This document shows positions 12,241 through 25,124 of a stretch of 64,000 nucleotides of DNA, piece by piece (positions within the stretch are counted from its first letter, which is position 1; each line of letters starts with the position of its first letter). The DNA is from Trema orientale (lineage: Eukaryota > Streptophyta > Magnoliopsida > Rosales > Cannabaceae): the NCBI GenBank assembly GCA_002914845.1, contig JXTC01000259.1:175640-239639 (forward strand), written 5' to 3'. The position numbers and the translations under genes are program-made. Under the pieces are notes generated by a model, which worked only from the letters and a program-made list of their open reading frames with translations, did not search any database and was not told the origin of the DNA.

Positions 12241-14587
12241 TAACTATAACTAACAGGTAATTAAGACACATTAGTTGGTATTGAACATTATATGTATTCA
12301 CATTATTATTCTTTTTTGTGTATACGTATTTTAATAATTTTGGACTGACTTATGTGATATGTTTGTTTCGACTTTCAACTGTGTGAAGGCTTCCAACTGA
12401 TATACATCGAATGTGAAATACGTAACCTTTTTTTTTTCCTCTCTTTCTTGTGTGTTTGTAGCCACAAATGTGAAACTAGAAAACGTAACAGATAATTTGA
12501 TCTTATTTGGATTAAGTGCCACTCTACCAATACATATATAGTTTGGAACAAATTAAAGAAAATTTCAGGAGTGCTATGATTATTATTTTTCACTTGGAGA
12601 AGTGGGAATTTAAACGAACTCTACAGTTCTACATTTAACGAAGTGTTGTTGCTATACAACCAATTTTCGATGGTGTAACTACACTTTTTCTTCTAATTAC
12701 TTCTAATAACTTTACCAGTTTTCCTTGGCTAAAAAATTGCCTGCAAGCAACATCAGCCGTACATATAAATTTTTCCGTCAGTTTTTTTTAAAAGTAAATA
12801 AATAAATTGACGGAATAATAAGTAGTACGGTCCAATTAAAGAACGTCAATTTTCGCCGTATTTTTTGTTTTTAAGGTTTAATTTCTTAGCTACTCGGTAA
12901 AGACAACATCCTGATCTGAACAAAGATATAATGGATCCAAATTAACAAGCCCACAGATAGGATAACAATGATATTTTCAAGCAAAAGTATATAACATAAC
13001 ATAATATATACAATCCAATAAACTACGTGGTATCAATTACGAGATACCGACAATTCTTTTATTAAAAACAAAATCCATTACGAAGAAATGAAACCCAAAT
13101 TTGATATCAACTCTCTTTTGTTTTAAAAACTTTAATATAAGCCTCTCCTTTTTAAAAAAAAAAAATTATTTAATGGGAGAGCTTCCGAACTCGAGCGTCA
13201 TTCTAAAGTATTATGCAGTATTTATGAGTCTATATATGGATAAAGTTAAAGTAAAGATAAACAAAACCCAAACCCTAAACTTAAATTTCCAATTTACTAA
13301 CACAAAAAACGACAAAAAGCATATTTGGGTAAACCTTCCAGTACCAAACAAAAACAAAAAAAAGAGACGGTACCCAGCTGATAGAGCTGTTCTAGATTAT
13401 AATCCTGTATCATTCATATATATAAAATGAGCTGAGATTAAGACGGATGTCACACCCTTAACTATATATTTTTGGCGTTTTGATAATTAATTAGTGACTA
13501 TTGGAACAGATGTTATTGATCAATTAAGCAGACAAAATATTGTTTTATTATAAGTGACTAATTTTGGCTCTTAGAATCACTCATTAGTTGGTCAATTATT
13601 ACTCTTATTCTAAACATAATTGACCTCATTATTAATTAGAATAAATCCAGTGGTGCTCCTTTTTTTTTATATATATAATTCTATAAAACTCATTCGTGTT
13701 CTCAAAGCAAACCAAGCGCACACAGGTATATATATATATATATATAGTAGTCATTAATTAACTTAATTATTGTGTTCTTATACAACCATATGATTAATGA
13801 ATCTAAAACCTTCTTTTAAAAGAGGAAAAAAAATTTGCACCGAACTGGTGTTTTCTCAGTAATGGCTACCCCACACACGGACATATGTTCCATTTCATCA
13901 CAATTATATCTACTAACACACAACAACCAGAAAAAGACAAATAGAGATACATAAGATATTTCACTTGTAATTGCAATATGAAGTAGCATATATATATGTA
14001 TATATGTATTATGTATAGATATTAGTTAAACAATATACATTTTAATTTTTTGGTTTTCTTAAGCAAAATCAGAAAATAAAATAAAAGAGTGAGAAATTTT
14101 TTGTTCATTTGGTGCTCGCGACGACTCAGCAAGACAAGAAAATTAATGAAACCATATCATTTATTTATGTTTGATATGTATATATGATTTTATTAAAAGC
14201 TTAAAGTGTGAGATTCTTCATTAATTAGTCATAGAATAATATGTATTTTACATATAACACAAAAGCAGGACATGATCCAACAAAACCTTCAACAGATTTC
14301 GTCTCTAATTTGGACATTTGCATCAGCTTAAATCGGTTTTGATACATCTAAAGTTAACGCATGACATATAGATAACCAATCAACTTCAATCACATAGCTT
14401 GATTTGTCTTTTTCCTATGGTTTTTCATTTATAATGTATGATAATTTGACTCAAATTAATTAGTTTCTTATATTTTTGTTACGTCAAAATTTGTAGTGTT
14501 TTGTCGTAAGTTGATTTCTTATTCTCATGTATAGATTCGGGTAAGTTATCATATGAGTTTGAATAAGTTCAGGTAGTTACCAATTTG
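12241..14587. other. Intergenic, no gene seen
   Basis: AT-rich DNA with a short TA microsatellite at about 13727-13746. The ORF at 13101-13430 has low-complexity Lys/Asn composition and no recognisable domain. Confidence 0.45.
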
Positions 14588-14925
14588 TGTTGGAGAGGGA
14601 GTCTTATTGACTAAAGATATGTGGCTTACGCTAGAGTTTAATTTGATGAGAGTCGATGATAGTTTAAAGGATGCCAAAATTTTGGAGTACATATACATAT
14701 AGAGATGTGAGGCCAGAAGAGTGAAAGAGACTCAAGGAAGAGCGAAAGACCTATGGGTTCTATATATTCTGTATATTGTGAATATTTATTTATATGCTTA
14801 GTGGAATGACTCATCTTGTGGACGTAGAACCACGCAAAATATTAAATTCCTCTTAGGTGTATTTATAATATTATATGAATTTTATGCTTGTCACTTGATG
14901 TGTTTCCCTTCGTAATTTCCTAACA
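14588..14925 (+). mobile_element. Old LTR-like fragment, probably Ty1/copia
   Basis: Starts TGTTGG and ends CTAACA, so it has TG..CA borders over about 338 bp. The end is followed by AGGGTATTGAG, which loosely resembles a tRNA-Met type primer site. A GTGGACGTAGAACCACG segment lies in the second half, as in many copia LTRs. No internal coding region follows, and there is no clear target duplication. A fossil; the assignment is tentative. Confidence 0.4.
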
Positions 14926-16349
14926 AGGGTATTGAGTGAAAATGTTCCCCAACATGCAACCTTTGGAATATGTCAGTTGAGCAAAACCATAAAACAAAAC
15001 TCTTGGAACCAATTTTTATTCACTCAAAGCTAATTTATGGGTGACGACGCAAGTATGAACTATGAACCAACCCAAACATATAGGAATGAATTTAGAGACT
15101 CCTCATATTTCTCATTAGGGAAATGTAAAGACCCAAAAAGAATAGAAGAAATTTGCAGGCACATGGTGGCAATTCATTACAGAACCCACAGATCCATCTG
15201 AACCCAGATTAGCTTTATTACTTAAGAAGTTGGTGTTTGGTAATAAATAACAAGTTATTAGATTAATTTTGTTTTTCTCCTATGATTAAGTATAAAATCA
15301 CTAATTAATAAACAAATTGCAGTATGTTCACTTAGGCAGACTGTGAAGGAGGTTAAGAAGGTCAAAAATATAGCAGTGTACTTCTGTTTGAGCGTGACAA
15401 CTCGCAATAAGATTTTTTAAGATTCTAAAGACAAAACAGCAGTCTTGGCCAGTTATGTGATTCAGAATTAAAATCCACTTCCCAAGATGCTAAATGGGGT
15501 GGACAAAAGTGTGTATATTCCACATTGAACATCTTTTTCATGCTTGCCACAGGGCTTGAACTAACACCATGAGTTAGGTGGTAGGTGTTGCATCACTGCT
15601 TATATGAACAAGCAAAATGAAGCCTCAAAATTATGTTCTTTTCCCACTTCTTCCGGCATGGATTGCAGCTTGTAACCGGCCTAGACCATTTTCCCCGACA
15701 CACGTGAAACCGGACAGTTCCTTGTGTTTCTAAAGGATTAGGCATAGAAACTTGGTGCTGTGAGAATGGAAAATAATGGATCAGCAGGAAAATGTTTAAA
15801 TTTGTTTCCCCATTTGTCTGTATAGCCCATCACTGAGAGCTAAATTCAGTTATGCAGACACTAAATCTGCAATGAATAGAAAAGAGACGATACTTTGAGT
15901 TGGCTTTTGTGCCTCTTTGACCACGGAAGCATACCTTACAAAGAGGAGAAAAGGTAGCAGGTCCAATTTATTCACTCTGAGCTAAAGAGGACAGCCCTAC
16001 TCGACATAACATTTCGACGATGCTAAAGTACAGAAAATAAAACTCTGCAGCAGGAAAAGAATTAGAAATGGTTGACTCAACTCATTCTCCATACGGAACA
16101 CTAGCTTCATGACACTAAAATGGTGACAAAAGTAAAGATATGAAAAATAGAGGAGTAGCTTATATTTCTGAGGAAGAAATGGTAACCTTCTTTCCCATAA
16201 TCAGTTGTACACACTACAGTTTTGTAGAAGTTTTAAACAATCTTTACAGCCAGCAAAAGAAATAAATCTATGTAACATATTCACACAGATGAGCTATTTG
16301 GTCTTTCACTTAATAAAAAGAAGTAAAGCTCAAACAATTTCAAGAAAAC
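14926..16349. other. Intergenic, 3' flank of the PP2C gene
   Basis: No supported gene. The part near 16349 is probably the 3' UTR of the minus-strand PP2C gene. Confidence 0.45.
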
Positions 16350-19300
16350 TTAATTAAACTTTACAACTATGCAAGATATGTCATCCTTGCTGTTCCTAGA
16401 AAGGGCCTCCCCAATCAAGTGCTTCGCTGCTGACTGAGCGTCCTTTATGTTTTTTATGGAGTTCACCGCTTCTTGATTCGACAGAACCTATTCAACATAC
16501 AGTACTTGCACTTGTAAGGTACCAAATGAAGATGAATGTCTATGAAAAAAAGGAAAAAAACTGAAAGGAACACAATTCTTGTTCAACCTCTCAAAAAGTG
16601 ATAGTCACTTATCTTTATGACAATGTCAAACAGGAAAATATAAGCACTAGTTAAAATAAAGTGGCTAACCTTCCATATCCCATCGCTTGCCAGGATTAAG
16701 AACTCTACGTCTTTGTCTATCGTCAGTATAGAAACATCAGGTTCTGAACTCAGATGAAGCTTCAAGCTCTTATCTCCAAATGCCCTTGCTACTGCTAACT
16801 GTCCATCAACACGTGGAACGTCCCCTGCAAAATTTCGAGGTTAGAAACTCAATAAAAAAACCTCTATCAACAATTTTGCTATGTCTAGTAGTCTTGAAGA
16901 GTCGTACAATAAAAATCCACTACTTGGACAGACAATTAGACTTCACAAGGCGTAACTTGAGGTGGATTTGTCAAGAGTTTAGAATTTTAGTTATTTCCGC
17001 ATATTATATGGTTTCTCCAAAAGATACTAGAATTTTAGTTATTTGCTAATATTATATGGTTTCTCCAAGAAAATACTTGAAATTTTCTGATTCATTAAAA
17101 TTTCAGATAACACTATTCAAAATAGGGCATAAAACAGAAATGCAAGGTTCAATAACAAAGATAAGTCAAAAATTAGTTTGCTAGGAAGATGCTTGAAAAT
17201 TTCTGATTCAGTGAACTTTCAAATGAACTACTCAAAGTCTCAAAATAAGGCCTAAAACAGAAATACAATGTTCAATAACTAAGATAAGTCCAAAATTAGT
17301 TTGGTGGGGGAAAGATTAAATTGCTGAAACTGACACTTTTACTTAAAGAAAGGCTAGGTACCTGGAAGGTTGGATACAAAACCACCACGCCTCTCAATCA
17401 TCCGTTTTTCCTTGCTTGGTTCATGATCAACAGATAATTGTAGTGCTACACCATTCTTGCATATAACAGCCCGAGAGTCTCCTACATTCGCTACTATAAG
17501 CTTCCGTCCATCTTTTAGTATCGCGGTTACTGCAGTTGATCCTCCTTTTCCCAAGGAAAAACTTTTTTCCAATATCTCATCGTCTGTTCTACTATAAGCA
17601 CTTTTGATTGCACTTTCTGTATCAGTCCAGATGCCAGGCTGCTTAAGCCAAAAGGAAAAGTAAAAAAGAAACTCCTAAAGCAATTGAAAATGTAAGATTT
17701 TCTCCAAATGGAAACAAAAGGCACAAATTTATCATTATTACCTCCTTCAAAATGTTTTCGAAGAGATGGTTTTGCAAGTAATTAGCAACATCATGGCCTA
17801 AATGGCCATCAAATATTGCAAACAATCCCAACTCAGCATCATTTTGTTGCTTAAATTCGGAAACTAAGTAATCTTCCATGGCATGCTTGGATTTTCCCTT
17901 AACCATGTGAAATCCATGTGTGATATGCTTTGACCGCTTGCTTTTGCCTTTTCCTGTGTCAGGAGCAGATGAACTAGGCCAAGCCTTCACCTAAAAAGTA
18001 AATAAAAGAATAAAATCTCAATGTTGTTCGTGCAAATGTATGGTGCCAGTGTCTTCTTCAAGCACTTGTTCTAAAATTATTACAGTTGAACAAAGCATGA
18101 CCAAATTATATGGCTATATACGTGAGGATACTGCTTAAGGCTATGCATAAACTTCTGCTTGGCTAACAAATATTAAGCCAGAATGAATTAAGCCCACCAT
18201 ACCATAATGTAAAATGAAGAGAAGAAAACATTTTAAATAGAATTTTGAGTCATATATCATCTTCGGTGAAATTAATCTGAACTACTGCAACCATAAGGAT
18301 CATACATTCCCTGAATAATGTTAAACCCTGCAATGCTCTGCCCACAATTAATAATACTTCTCAATAACTTTTTGTGAGAAAAACTATTCTCATAACTTGT
18401 TTAAAAACCTATTTGACTTGTTTAAAAAACAAGTAGTATATAAAATTCAGTACAGAGAACAAGAAATTTCAAATTAGTTTCCAAGAAAAAGAGGTATTAT
18501 ATCATAAGCAACTATCCCAAGAATCAAACATAATGAATAAGATGTCGGGACTCGTAAACCAGTGGACTTGTACTATACATTTCTGAGGATTGAATTTGTT
18601 AAAAATAACAGAAAGTACAAATATTCAACATCTACGTATCAGTATGTAATTTTTGAGATAATGGACTTGTTTATAAGTGGAAAAGAAAAGAAAATTCAAA
18701 AACTTCCAGTGACATTGTACACTATATGCGTACCAAATACGACCTTCTACTTAAGAAATGATCAGTGGCAGAACTACCCCTGCTTGGTTACATTTTAAAA
18801 CAATAACATCCTTTTTTAAAGCAATTTTATACTTAAGTCACCCAATTTGGGTTATAATATGTAACATGGTATGCACCCTTTTTATAAAGAAAACACTTTT
18901 TGAATGCAGTGATTCCACTTTCATAATCTGCATCTATGCAACATTTTAACATTGGTGAGACTTTCAATAACGGTCTTTCTGTAATCTTTTTACTTAAATC
19001 ATGAATGACAGAGAAAACCCCGATATCCCATTACATGCCAATAAACTATAACTGTATATCTAATTGGTATTACAAAAATACAACTTCATACAACTCTTGA
19101 GTTGGTCAAATTCAGTCAAACCCATCTTTTAAAATGGAAAGCCAAACTCAGAAAAGCACTCAGAATTGAACTCAAACCAAAAATAGCTCTCCAAACTTGA
19201 AAGAACTTAAAGAAATGAAATACCAATGAAAAATGAAGCCTTTGAAGTTAAATTATCTAAAATTAGACAATCTTGATTCCCATCTTTATAATCACACCAT

Positions 19301-19443
19301 TAATTGTTCGAACCAAAACTTAAGGCTACAAAGTCTGTCAATAAAAAATCATGTATTCACAATCTTTGAAAATCGATTTGGTTACAACTATCACTATTCT
19401 CAAAAATAGTAAAAATTGTAGCAAGTCAAAATATACACTCTCT

Positions 19444-19485
<42 letters not shown>

Positions 19486-19753
19486 AGAACAAATAACATG
19501 ACCAACAACAACAATAACAAAAACAAAAACAACTCGGTTGAACTTTAAAAAAAGAAATCATTAAAAAAACAACACTGCCAACAATAAAATTACAAAAATC
19601 ATTAAATTATGAGCTTTATATAAACTAATGGCAGCACTAAAAATAATTATCTAGACTTGATTAACGCAAAATAAAAATAATAGTAACTCTTTTTTCCACA
19701 AACAAAAATTCTTCTCTGACCTTAATCTTTTGGAGGATTTCTTTGCCACTCAT
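16350..19753 (-). CDS. Protein phosphatase 2C, short clade (At1g22280/At1g34750-like)
   Basis: Mg/Mn-dependent Ser/Thr phosphatase, 283 aa, the usual length of this small plant PP2C group. Exons on the minus strand: 19753-19721, 17990-17742, 17638-17362, 16824-16670, 16487-16350. They sum to 852 nt in one frame. Exon 1 is only 33 nt and encodes MSGKEILQKIK; it was found by matching the donor to the acceptor at 17991 and gives the expected family N-terminus. Motifs in order: AMEDY (48-52), FAIFDGH (68-74, metal-binding Asp72), GGSTAV, VGDSRAV, VDGQLAVARAFGD, ILASDGIWKV and DDISCIVVKF near the end. No catalytic residue is missing. The 5' leader contains a GA/CT tract (19819-19848). Close Arabidopsis relatives include a phytochrome-associated PP2C; the substrate here is unknown. 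Confidence 0.95.
16982..17307. repeat. Tandem duplications inside PP2C intron 3
   Basis: Two direct repeats lie in the intron between exons 3 and 4. A unit of about 48 bp (GAATTTTAGTTATTT .. TATATGGTTTCTCCAA) occurs at about 16982 and 17030. A unit of about 115 bp (CTTGAAA .. TTTCTGATTCA .. AAATTAGTTTG) occurs at about 17076 and 17190. They are diverged by several substitutions and do not touch splice sites. Confidence 0.7.
19450..19483. repeat. TA microsatellite in PP2C intron 1
   Basis: About 16 TA units in the 1.73-kb first intron of the PP2C gene. Likely length-polymorphic. Confidence 0.9.
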
Positions 19754-19817
19754 ATTGTACTTTTTCTCAGACAAGTTCAGTTAACAGAGAGAGAGATTTT
19801 TTTAGAGAGAGACAATT

Positions 19818-19818
<1 letters not shown>

Positions 19819-19848
<30 letters not shown>
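19819..19848. repeat. GA microsatellite in PP2C 5' leader
   Basis: About 14 GA units 65-95 bases upstream of the PP2C start codon, read as CT on the sense (minus) strand. CT-rich leaders are common in plants. Confidence 0.85.
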
Positions 19849-19850
<2 letters not shown>

Positions 19851-22824
19851 GTGTTATTGGAAGAGAGAGACAGATAAGAGACAAGTGTATAAATAGATGT
19901 TGTTTGACTTTTTAACACGTGACTGCGTGTGACTTTATCACAATTTTCCATGCCGCGTTCTTTGAAAACTACGCGTCTTGCCGACGACTTTTCCTACTCG
20001 ATCCTTTTTTTCTTTTATGTTTTTTCAATGATTTCATCCTAATCAGGACTCGAACTTTTTGAATTAAAAAGTAAAAAAGAGGGAGACTTGAGGATGAAAT
20101 TATAAATACCCAGTTAATTAGAATTTTTCTTTTAATTTTATTTTTATAATTCTGTTCTTTCCTTAAAAAAGCCTTAAAATAAAATATATAAAGCCCAAAT
20201 GATTGAAATTTTTTTTTTCCACTTTTGAGGGTGGTGATGTGAACTCGGATCGAACGATTTAATCTTGACCTGCGACGATGGAATACTTGAAATTTTGAAC
20301 AAGTAAAATTATAGAGGGTGTGTCATGGATAGCACAACATATATGATATATCATTCTAAATGCTCAAGCTCGTGACTGTAAATTACAGGTTTCGTTCAAT
20401 GGACCAGAAAAACCAAACGTGACCAAATGAAAAGAAGAAGACAAGACATGGTACACGTGGCGTAATCCTCTGACTTGACCCATTCAGATTAAGCCACCTG
20501 TTGAGGTGAAGCCCAATTCTTTAAAGTTTAAAGGTTAAGCCAATTGTAAAATAAGTGTCATAACAGTTGTACGTGCCTATGTGGTGGCCAATTTACAGCA
20601 ACTAAATCAAAGTTGGTAGGTGCACCCACATGTATTTTATTTGATGACTGGTTGATTTTTCAGCCACTTGGATTATATATCTCATTTTCAAGAAATAGTA
20701 TAAGTTTTTTTTTTTTTTTTTTTTTGGAAACCAAAAAGCCTCTAATGGTAGATGACTAATTTATACTAACACACACCACATAATAATCAAATCCTATATG
20801 GGTTTATGTGAAATTTGAACAACGAAGGGTTTATTTTTTTATAATTTAAATCTAATCCTTCTAGGCAAAGAACGAATCTACTATCATAAGCTAGTTATGT
20901 CTTTCACGGCAACAAATTTACAACGTACTTAACTTGTTCACTCTTGAGGCATTACTATAGCTAAAATAAGTGTAGCTTTTAGGTGAATAGATTATCTTTA
21001 TATATTACCATAGATGGGCAGTTTCTACTTTCGAAAACTTATTATTTGTTTTTTTTTTTTCTTTGATGGACAATTTAGTGGTAAGTATACAAACATTATC
21101 TCAAATAGAAACACTAGAGACAAAAAAAAAAAAAAATGGTACAACTTGTTCGGATAATGAACAAAACTAACTTGCCACTTGATAATAGCAATGTGCCTTT
21201 TTTGGAGACTACGTGTAATGAAGGATGTACTACTCCACAAGTAGGTTAAAAAAGACTGAAAAATGTTTAAAAGAACAGCATTCGATAATCAATAGAGCGG
21301 CCGGCCAATTTAGAAAATTGGTGCATAGTTCATATATGTATGGCCTTAATCTTTTTCCTTATAGAATTTTAGGCTCAAAGTCCTATTAGGTGCCCATAGT
21401 TGGTGCATAGCCCAACATTATAGATTAATGTGAAAAGAAATCATTTGTAAATATTTCGTCATTAATAGAATATTGCAATTAATGGCTTATAATCAGGATA
21501 AAAGTATGAACGTAATAATTCCTAATAAGTTTGAGATGTGAACGCTTCAAATTTATATTTAGGCACATTTAATGCTAATTATCTCTCTATTCATTAAGAA
21601 TATTTTTCATTGATTAAACAATTAGAAAATATCTTTAATAAGAAGGAAGATAATATGTACGTATTCCGGACAGACAAAAAACTAAGCAACTGAAAAAATA
21701 TACGCTCTCTCTCTGCCTAAAAGAATTTCCGTGAGTGTTCTTGAGTGGTGGAAACTGTAGTGGTTGTTCTCGTAACGCCACTCACCGCAAGTATTCAAGA
21801 AGGAGTCTTCCCACAACGAACGTGAGGTACCAAGGCGATTCCTATACTCGCGGTTCGTTTGAGAAATCAACCGGCACTACCGCCACCTACGTTTCCGATA
21901 TTTCCCAACCACAATCAGTGGGTTATTACTTTTTACTCAAGTTTAGAAAAATGTATACACATGGAAAAATTATTGTTCATTTGGCTGCATACCTGCACCA
22001 TTGTGTTTGCTATTTATGCATAAACTGACGGACATAATAATATTACATATAGGGTGAGAGCTAGACCGATTCTTTAATTGAAAAAAAAAAAACAATTAAT
22101 TTGTGAAAATTAACTATGAAAACTATGAAGGATTTGGGAGTAGCGCAGTGCATTTGATATAACAGAATATTGTTAAAAGCTAATATTATTGGTTAAAATT
22201 AAAAACCAATAACCCTTATTGGTTACATGGAGAGTTTCTTAGGAACTTCCAAAAAAAGTTTGTCTTAAATAGTTGAAAAAAACTGACCATATTCGATATA
22301 TATGTACAATGGAAGACTTTCAAGATGCATGCAAGTTGTGGAGAAGAGAAGGAACGTGTCTCAAATGATACAACTAATAATTATAATATGATAAGCCATG
22401 GACCATTTATGGACTAATTAATAACCATACAAGGTCGGCTAGCTCTTATGGAGGTCGCTTTTAGGCACTTAATTTGGACAATAATTTTTGAAAAAAATTC
22501 TGCAGTATTTTATGATATGATCTTAAACTTCGCATTTTGCACATGGAAACATAGTCAAATGAATATTACGTCTTGCCATATGGTGCTATTTTTTTGTTTA
22601 AAAAAATAATAATCTCATCGTGTAGACCAATGAATAATATACTTTTGGTTCATCTTTATTTTTGGTTTCCGAATTATATAGGCTGCAGAGTCAGTTTAAT
22701 TTTGGCTCTAAATTTTGATATGTCTATTTTTAATTCAGTCACAACATTATAAATGAAGGTCAAATTAATATGAGGAAAGAAAACATAGTTCGAAGTAGTA
22801 TTAGAATTTAAAAAAAAAAATTTT
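19849..22824. other. Intergenic, PP2C upstream region and gene-poor DNA
   Basis: Contains the PP2C promoter side and otherwise AT-rich DNA. One patch at about 21730-21930 has higher GC and open frames on both strands (for example a + frame with RNATHRKYSRRSLP), but I recognise no family and see no supported exon structure. It may be a gene relic. Confidence 0.4.
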
Positions 22825-23340
22825 GGGTTAATGGCACAAATGGTCTCTAAACTATACTAATTACAATTTGGTCCTCAAAGTTCTAATTTTGGCAATTAAG
22901 CTCCCTAAATTTTCCGATTCCGTACAATTGGTCTATGAACTGTCCAAATCACAACATATTATCAAATTTCTAACAGAAAACATACGTGAGGAGCATGTGT
23001 TGGCATCTAAAAAGGGAGAAAAAAAAACTGAACAAAAAAATTTGGCGTGAAAGAACGAGTTATTGTTTGCATTTTTTAGGTTTCTTGAAGTTACAAATTT
23101 AAAGAAATTTTTTCTATGATTATTCATTATTATGCTCAAAATTCCCTGTCAAAAATACTTTTAAATGTTACTATATATTTCTCATATGTGTTTCCATTAA
23201 ATTTTTAATAGTATGCTGCAATTTGAATGGTTCAGAAACAAATTACATAGAGTACTTTGAAAGTTCGTAGGTGTAATTGCCAAAATTAGAATTTTGGGCT
23301 AATTGGATAGTTTAGGGACCATTTGTGCCATAGATCACCC
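22825..23340. mobile_element. Non-autonomous DNA element with long terminal inverted repeats
   Basis: The left end starts GGGTTAATGGCACAAATGGT and the right end, inverted, starts GGGTGATCTATGGCACAAAT. Both continue as related sequence for about 100-120 bp (shared TTCTAATTTTGGCAATTA). The total is about 516 bp with no transposase. Long TIRs without coding capacity suggest a Mutator-like derivative; no clear target duplication was found. Confidence 0.65.
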
Positions 23341-24093
23341 CTAAAACATTAGAAAGTTTAGACCAAAAAAATAAGACAAAATATAACTCAAGTTAGTAAA
23401 ATGAGACATTTAAAAGCTTATGAGATAAAATAAAATTGATGTTATACTTTTAAGGGTCAAAATTGAAACTACCCCTAAATCTTTTGGCTAATAGAGTTCA
23501 TCAGTAATATTGTTACCAATGTTAGAACATCACTAAATTAGTGGCACATCCAAAATTTATAACCTATTTTTTTTGGAGCAAACGGCTTCATTTCTCTTGT
23601 CGTGTCTTACGACTTCATTTGTTCTAAATAATGACCTATATTTAAAATAGAAATACTATGTTAATAAATGCTAGGGACTAAATGCTAAGACACACATAAT
23701 ATACTTACAAAATATTAATATAATAATGTGACATTTTTTTAGCCACTCAACATTCATATAATAACGTGTCATGATGTTTTAGCCATTCATGTATAAGGTA
23801 GGGCTCTACTTCAAAATCATGGCTGGTTAAAATCTATGCCACTTTATTGTTTGTGTGAATGTTTGTGTGTATTTTGTATCCCTAGTATTATATTCTATAC
23901 TAATATATGATAAGTCGAATTTGATGGTTACATAACTTAGTTTCCCCCTAATTGCTCAGCAAAATATTATTCAGAGAACAAATTGTTTATGTCACGTTCC
24001 ATACATTTTGCTAAAACTATACGTACCATGTATAGGCCTTGTAACTATTTTTTTTTCTTTAATAAAAGCTAGAATTTTGAAATCATAGTCTAA

Positions 24094-24170
24094 ACATACA
24101 AAAATGAGAATTACTTGAGGATAAATGTGTACATACAAAAATGAGAATTACTTGAGGATAAATGTGTACA
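24094..24170 (+). repeat. 38-bp tandem duplication
   Basis: ACATACAAAAATGAGAATTA followed by CTTGAGGATAAATGTGT occurs twice head to tail, almost identical, so the duplication is young. Confidence 0.85.
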
Positions 24171-24280
24171 TATACATACCGCCCGAGGCCCACTTGGCTT
24201 AGACCTTACCATTCTTCTTAAATTAATTGGTAATATTAATGAACTAAGGGAAGAAACTATAAAAAAAACCTAATAAAAAT

Positions 24281-25119
24281 TGTTGATGTGGATTTTGGTC
24301 CGTGAACCAATGCACGCCACACGTTTTTGAGTGGTTCTTTATCGAAAGAAACCAAAACTTAGATTTGATATAGGTGTAGTCCATATAATCTTGAAAAGGA
24401 TTTTTGTTTGTTTTTTCACCAGCTGATTAGGGGTGATATCTGCCAAATCTCCTCCACAAAAAGGTAGTTACTGACGTATTCAATAAGGTATTCGAATGAA
24501 TAGTAATGAATAGTAAAAGAACTGTAGAAGGAGAAAAGGCAAAGAAACAAATAGGGTTTTGGGGATTTGTGACGGCTTACCTCTTTCAGGTGAGTATGGG
24601 ACTATTTATAGTGGTTTTATGGTCCCCAAAATGGTAAGATTGATATCTACGTGTCCCTGAAAAGATAGGAGGGAATCTCATCTACCCGCTTATACGGACA
24701 AGAGCGTGTAATTGGGCCAGGTGTCGGCCTCTCCATAGCTTGTACTGTCCTTTATTTTATTACTTGGTCAAAATCATGCTGTTACTTAGTGGTCGGCTGG
24801 TTTCTCCCATTATTAGTTGTTGGCCTTCCATTATGGGTGTTTTGCTGGTCGGCACAAATCATAGACTCCAACCAGGTGTTGGTCTTCTCATTTGTAAATT
24901 TGGCCTCTTTGGTACTTCAATTAGGCGTTTTGCCTCTCAAGCATTACTCGGCTCATCCTTGTGGGTTGTAAGGCGAAGTCAAGACTTGGTCTCCTAATCT
25001 TATGGACCTGGTCGACTCATAGTAGGTTTAGTGTCGTTTTAGGCATATTATAATGACGTGTCATTTTTTATCCTGCTACGTATCATTTTTTGATTGGATT
25101 GGAGAAATTACCCCCAACA
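24281..25119 (-). mobile_element. Solo LTR of an LTR retrotransposon
   Basis: 839 bp with inverted TGTTG..CAACA ends, flanked by the direct repeat AAAAT at 24276-24280 and 25120-25124. On the minus strand it has a TATA-like CACTATAAATAG about two thirds along. No internal region or second LTR adjoins, so it looks like a solo LTR left by recombination between two LTRs. Ty3/gypsy or copia cannot be decided from the LTR alone. The short ORFs inside are not genes. Confidence 0.7.
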
Positions 25120-25124
25120 AAAAT

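Noticed and set aside
21682-22028. Overlapping ORFs on both strands at 21.7-22.0 kb as a gene
   Set aside because: No family match, no donor/acceptor chain and no partner exons; kept only as a possible relic.
24740-24997. ORF of 85 codons
   Set aside because: Lies wholly inside the solo LTR and has no recognisable domain.
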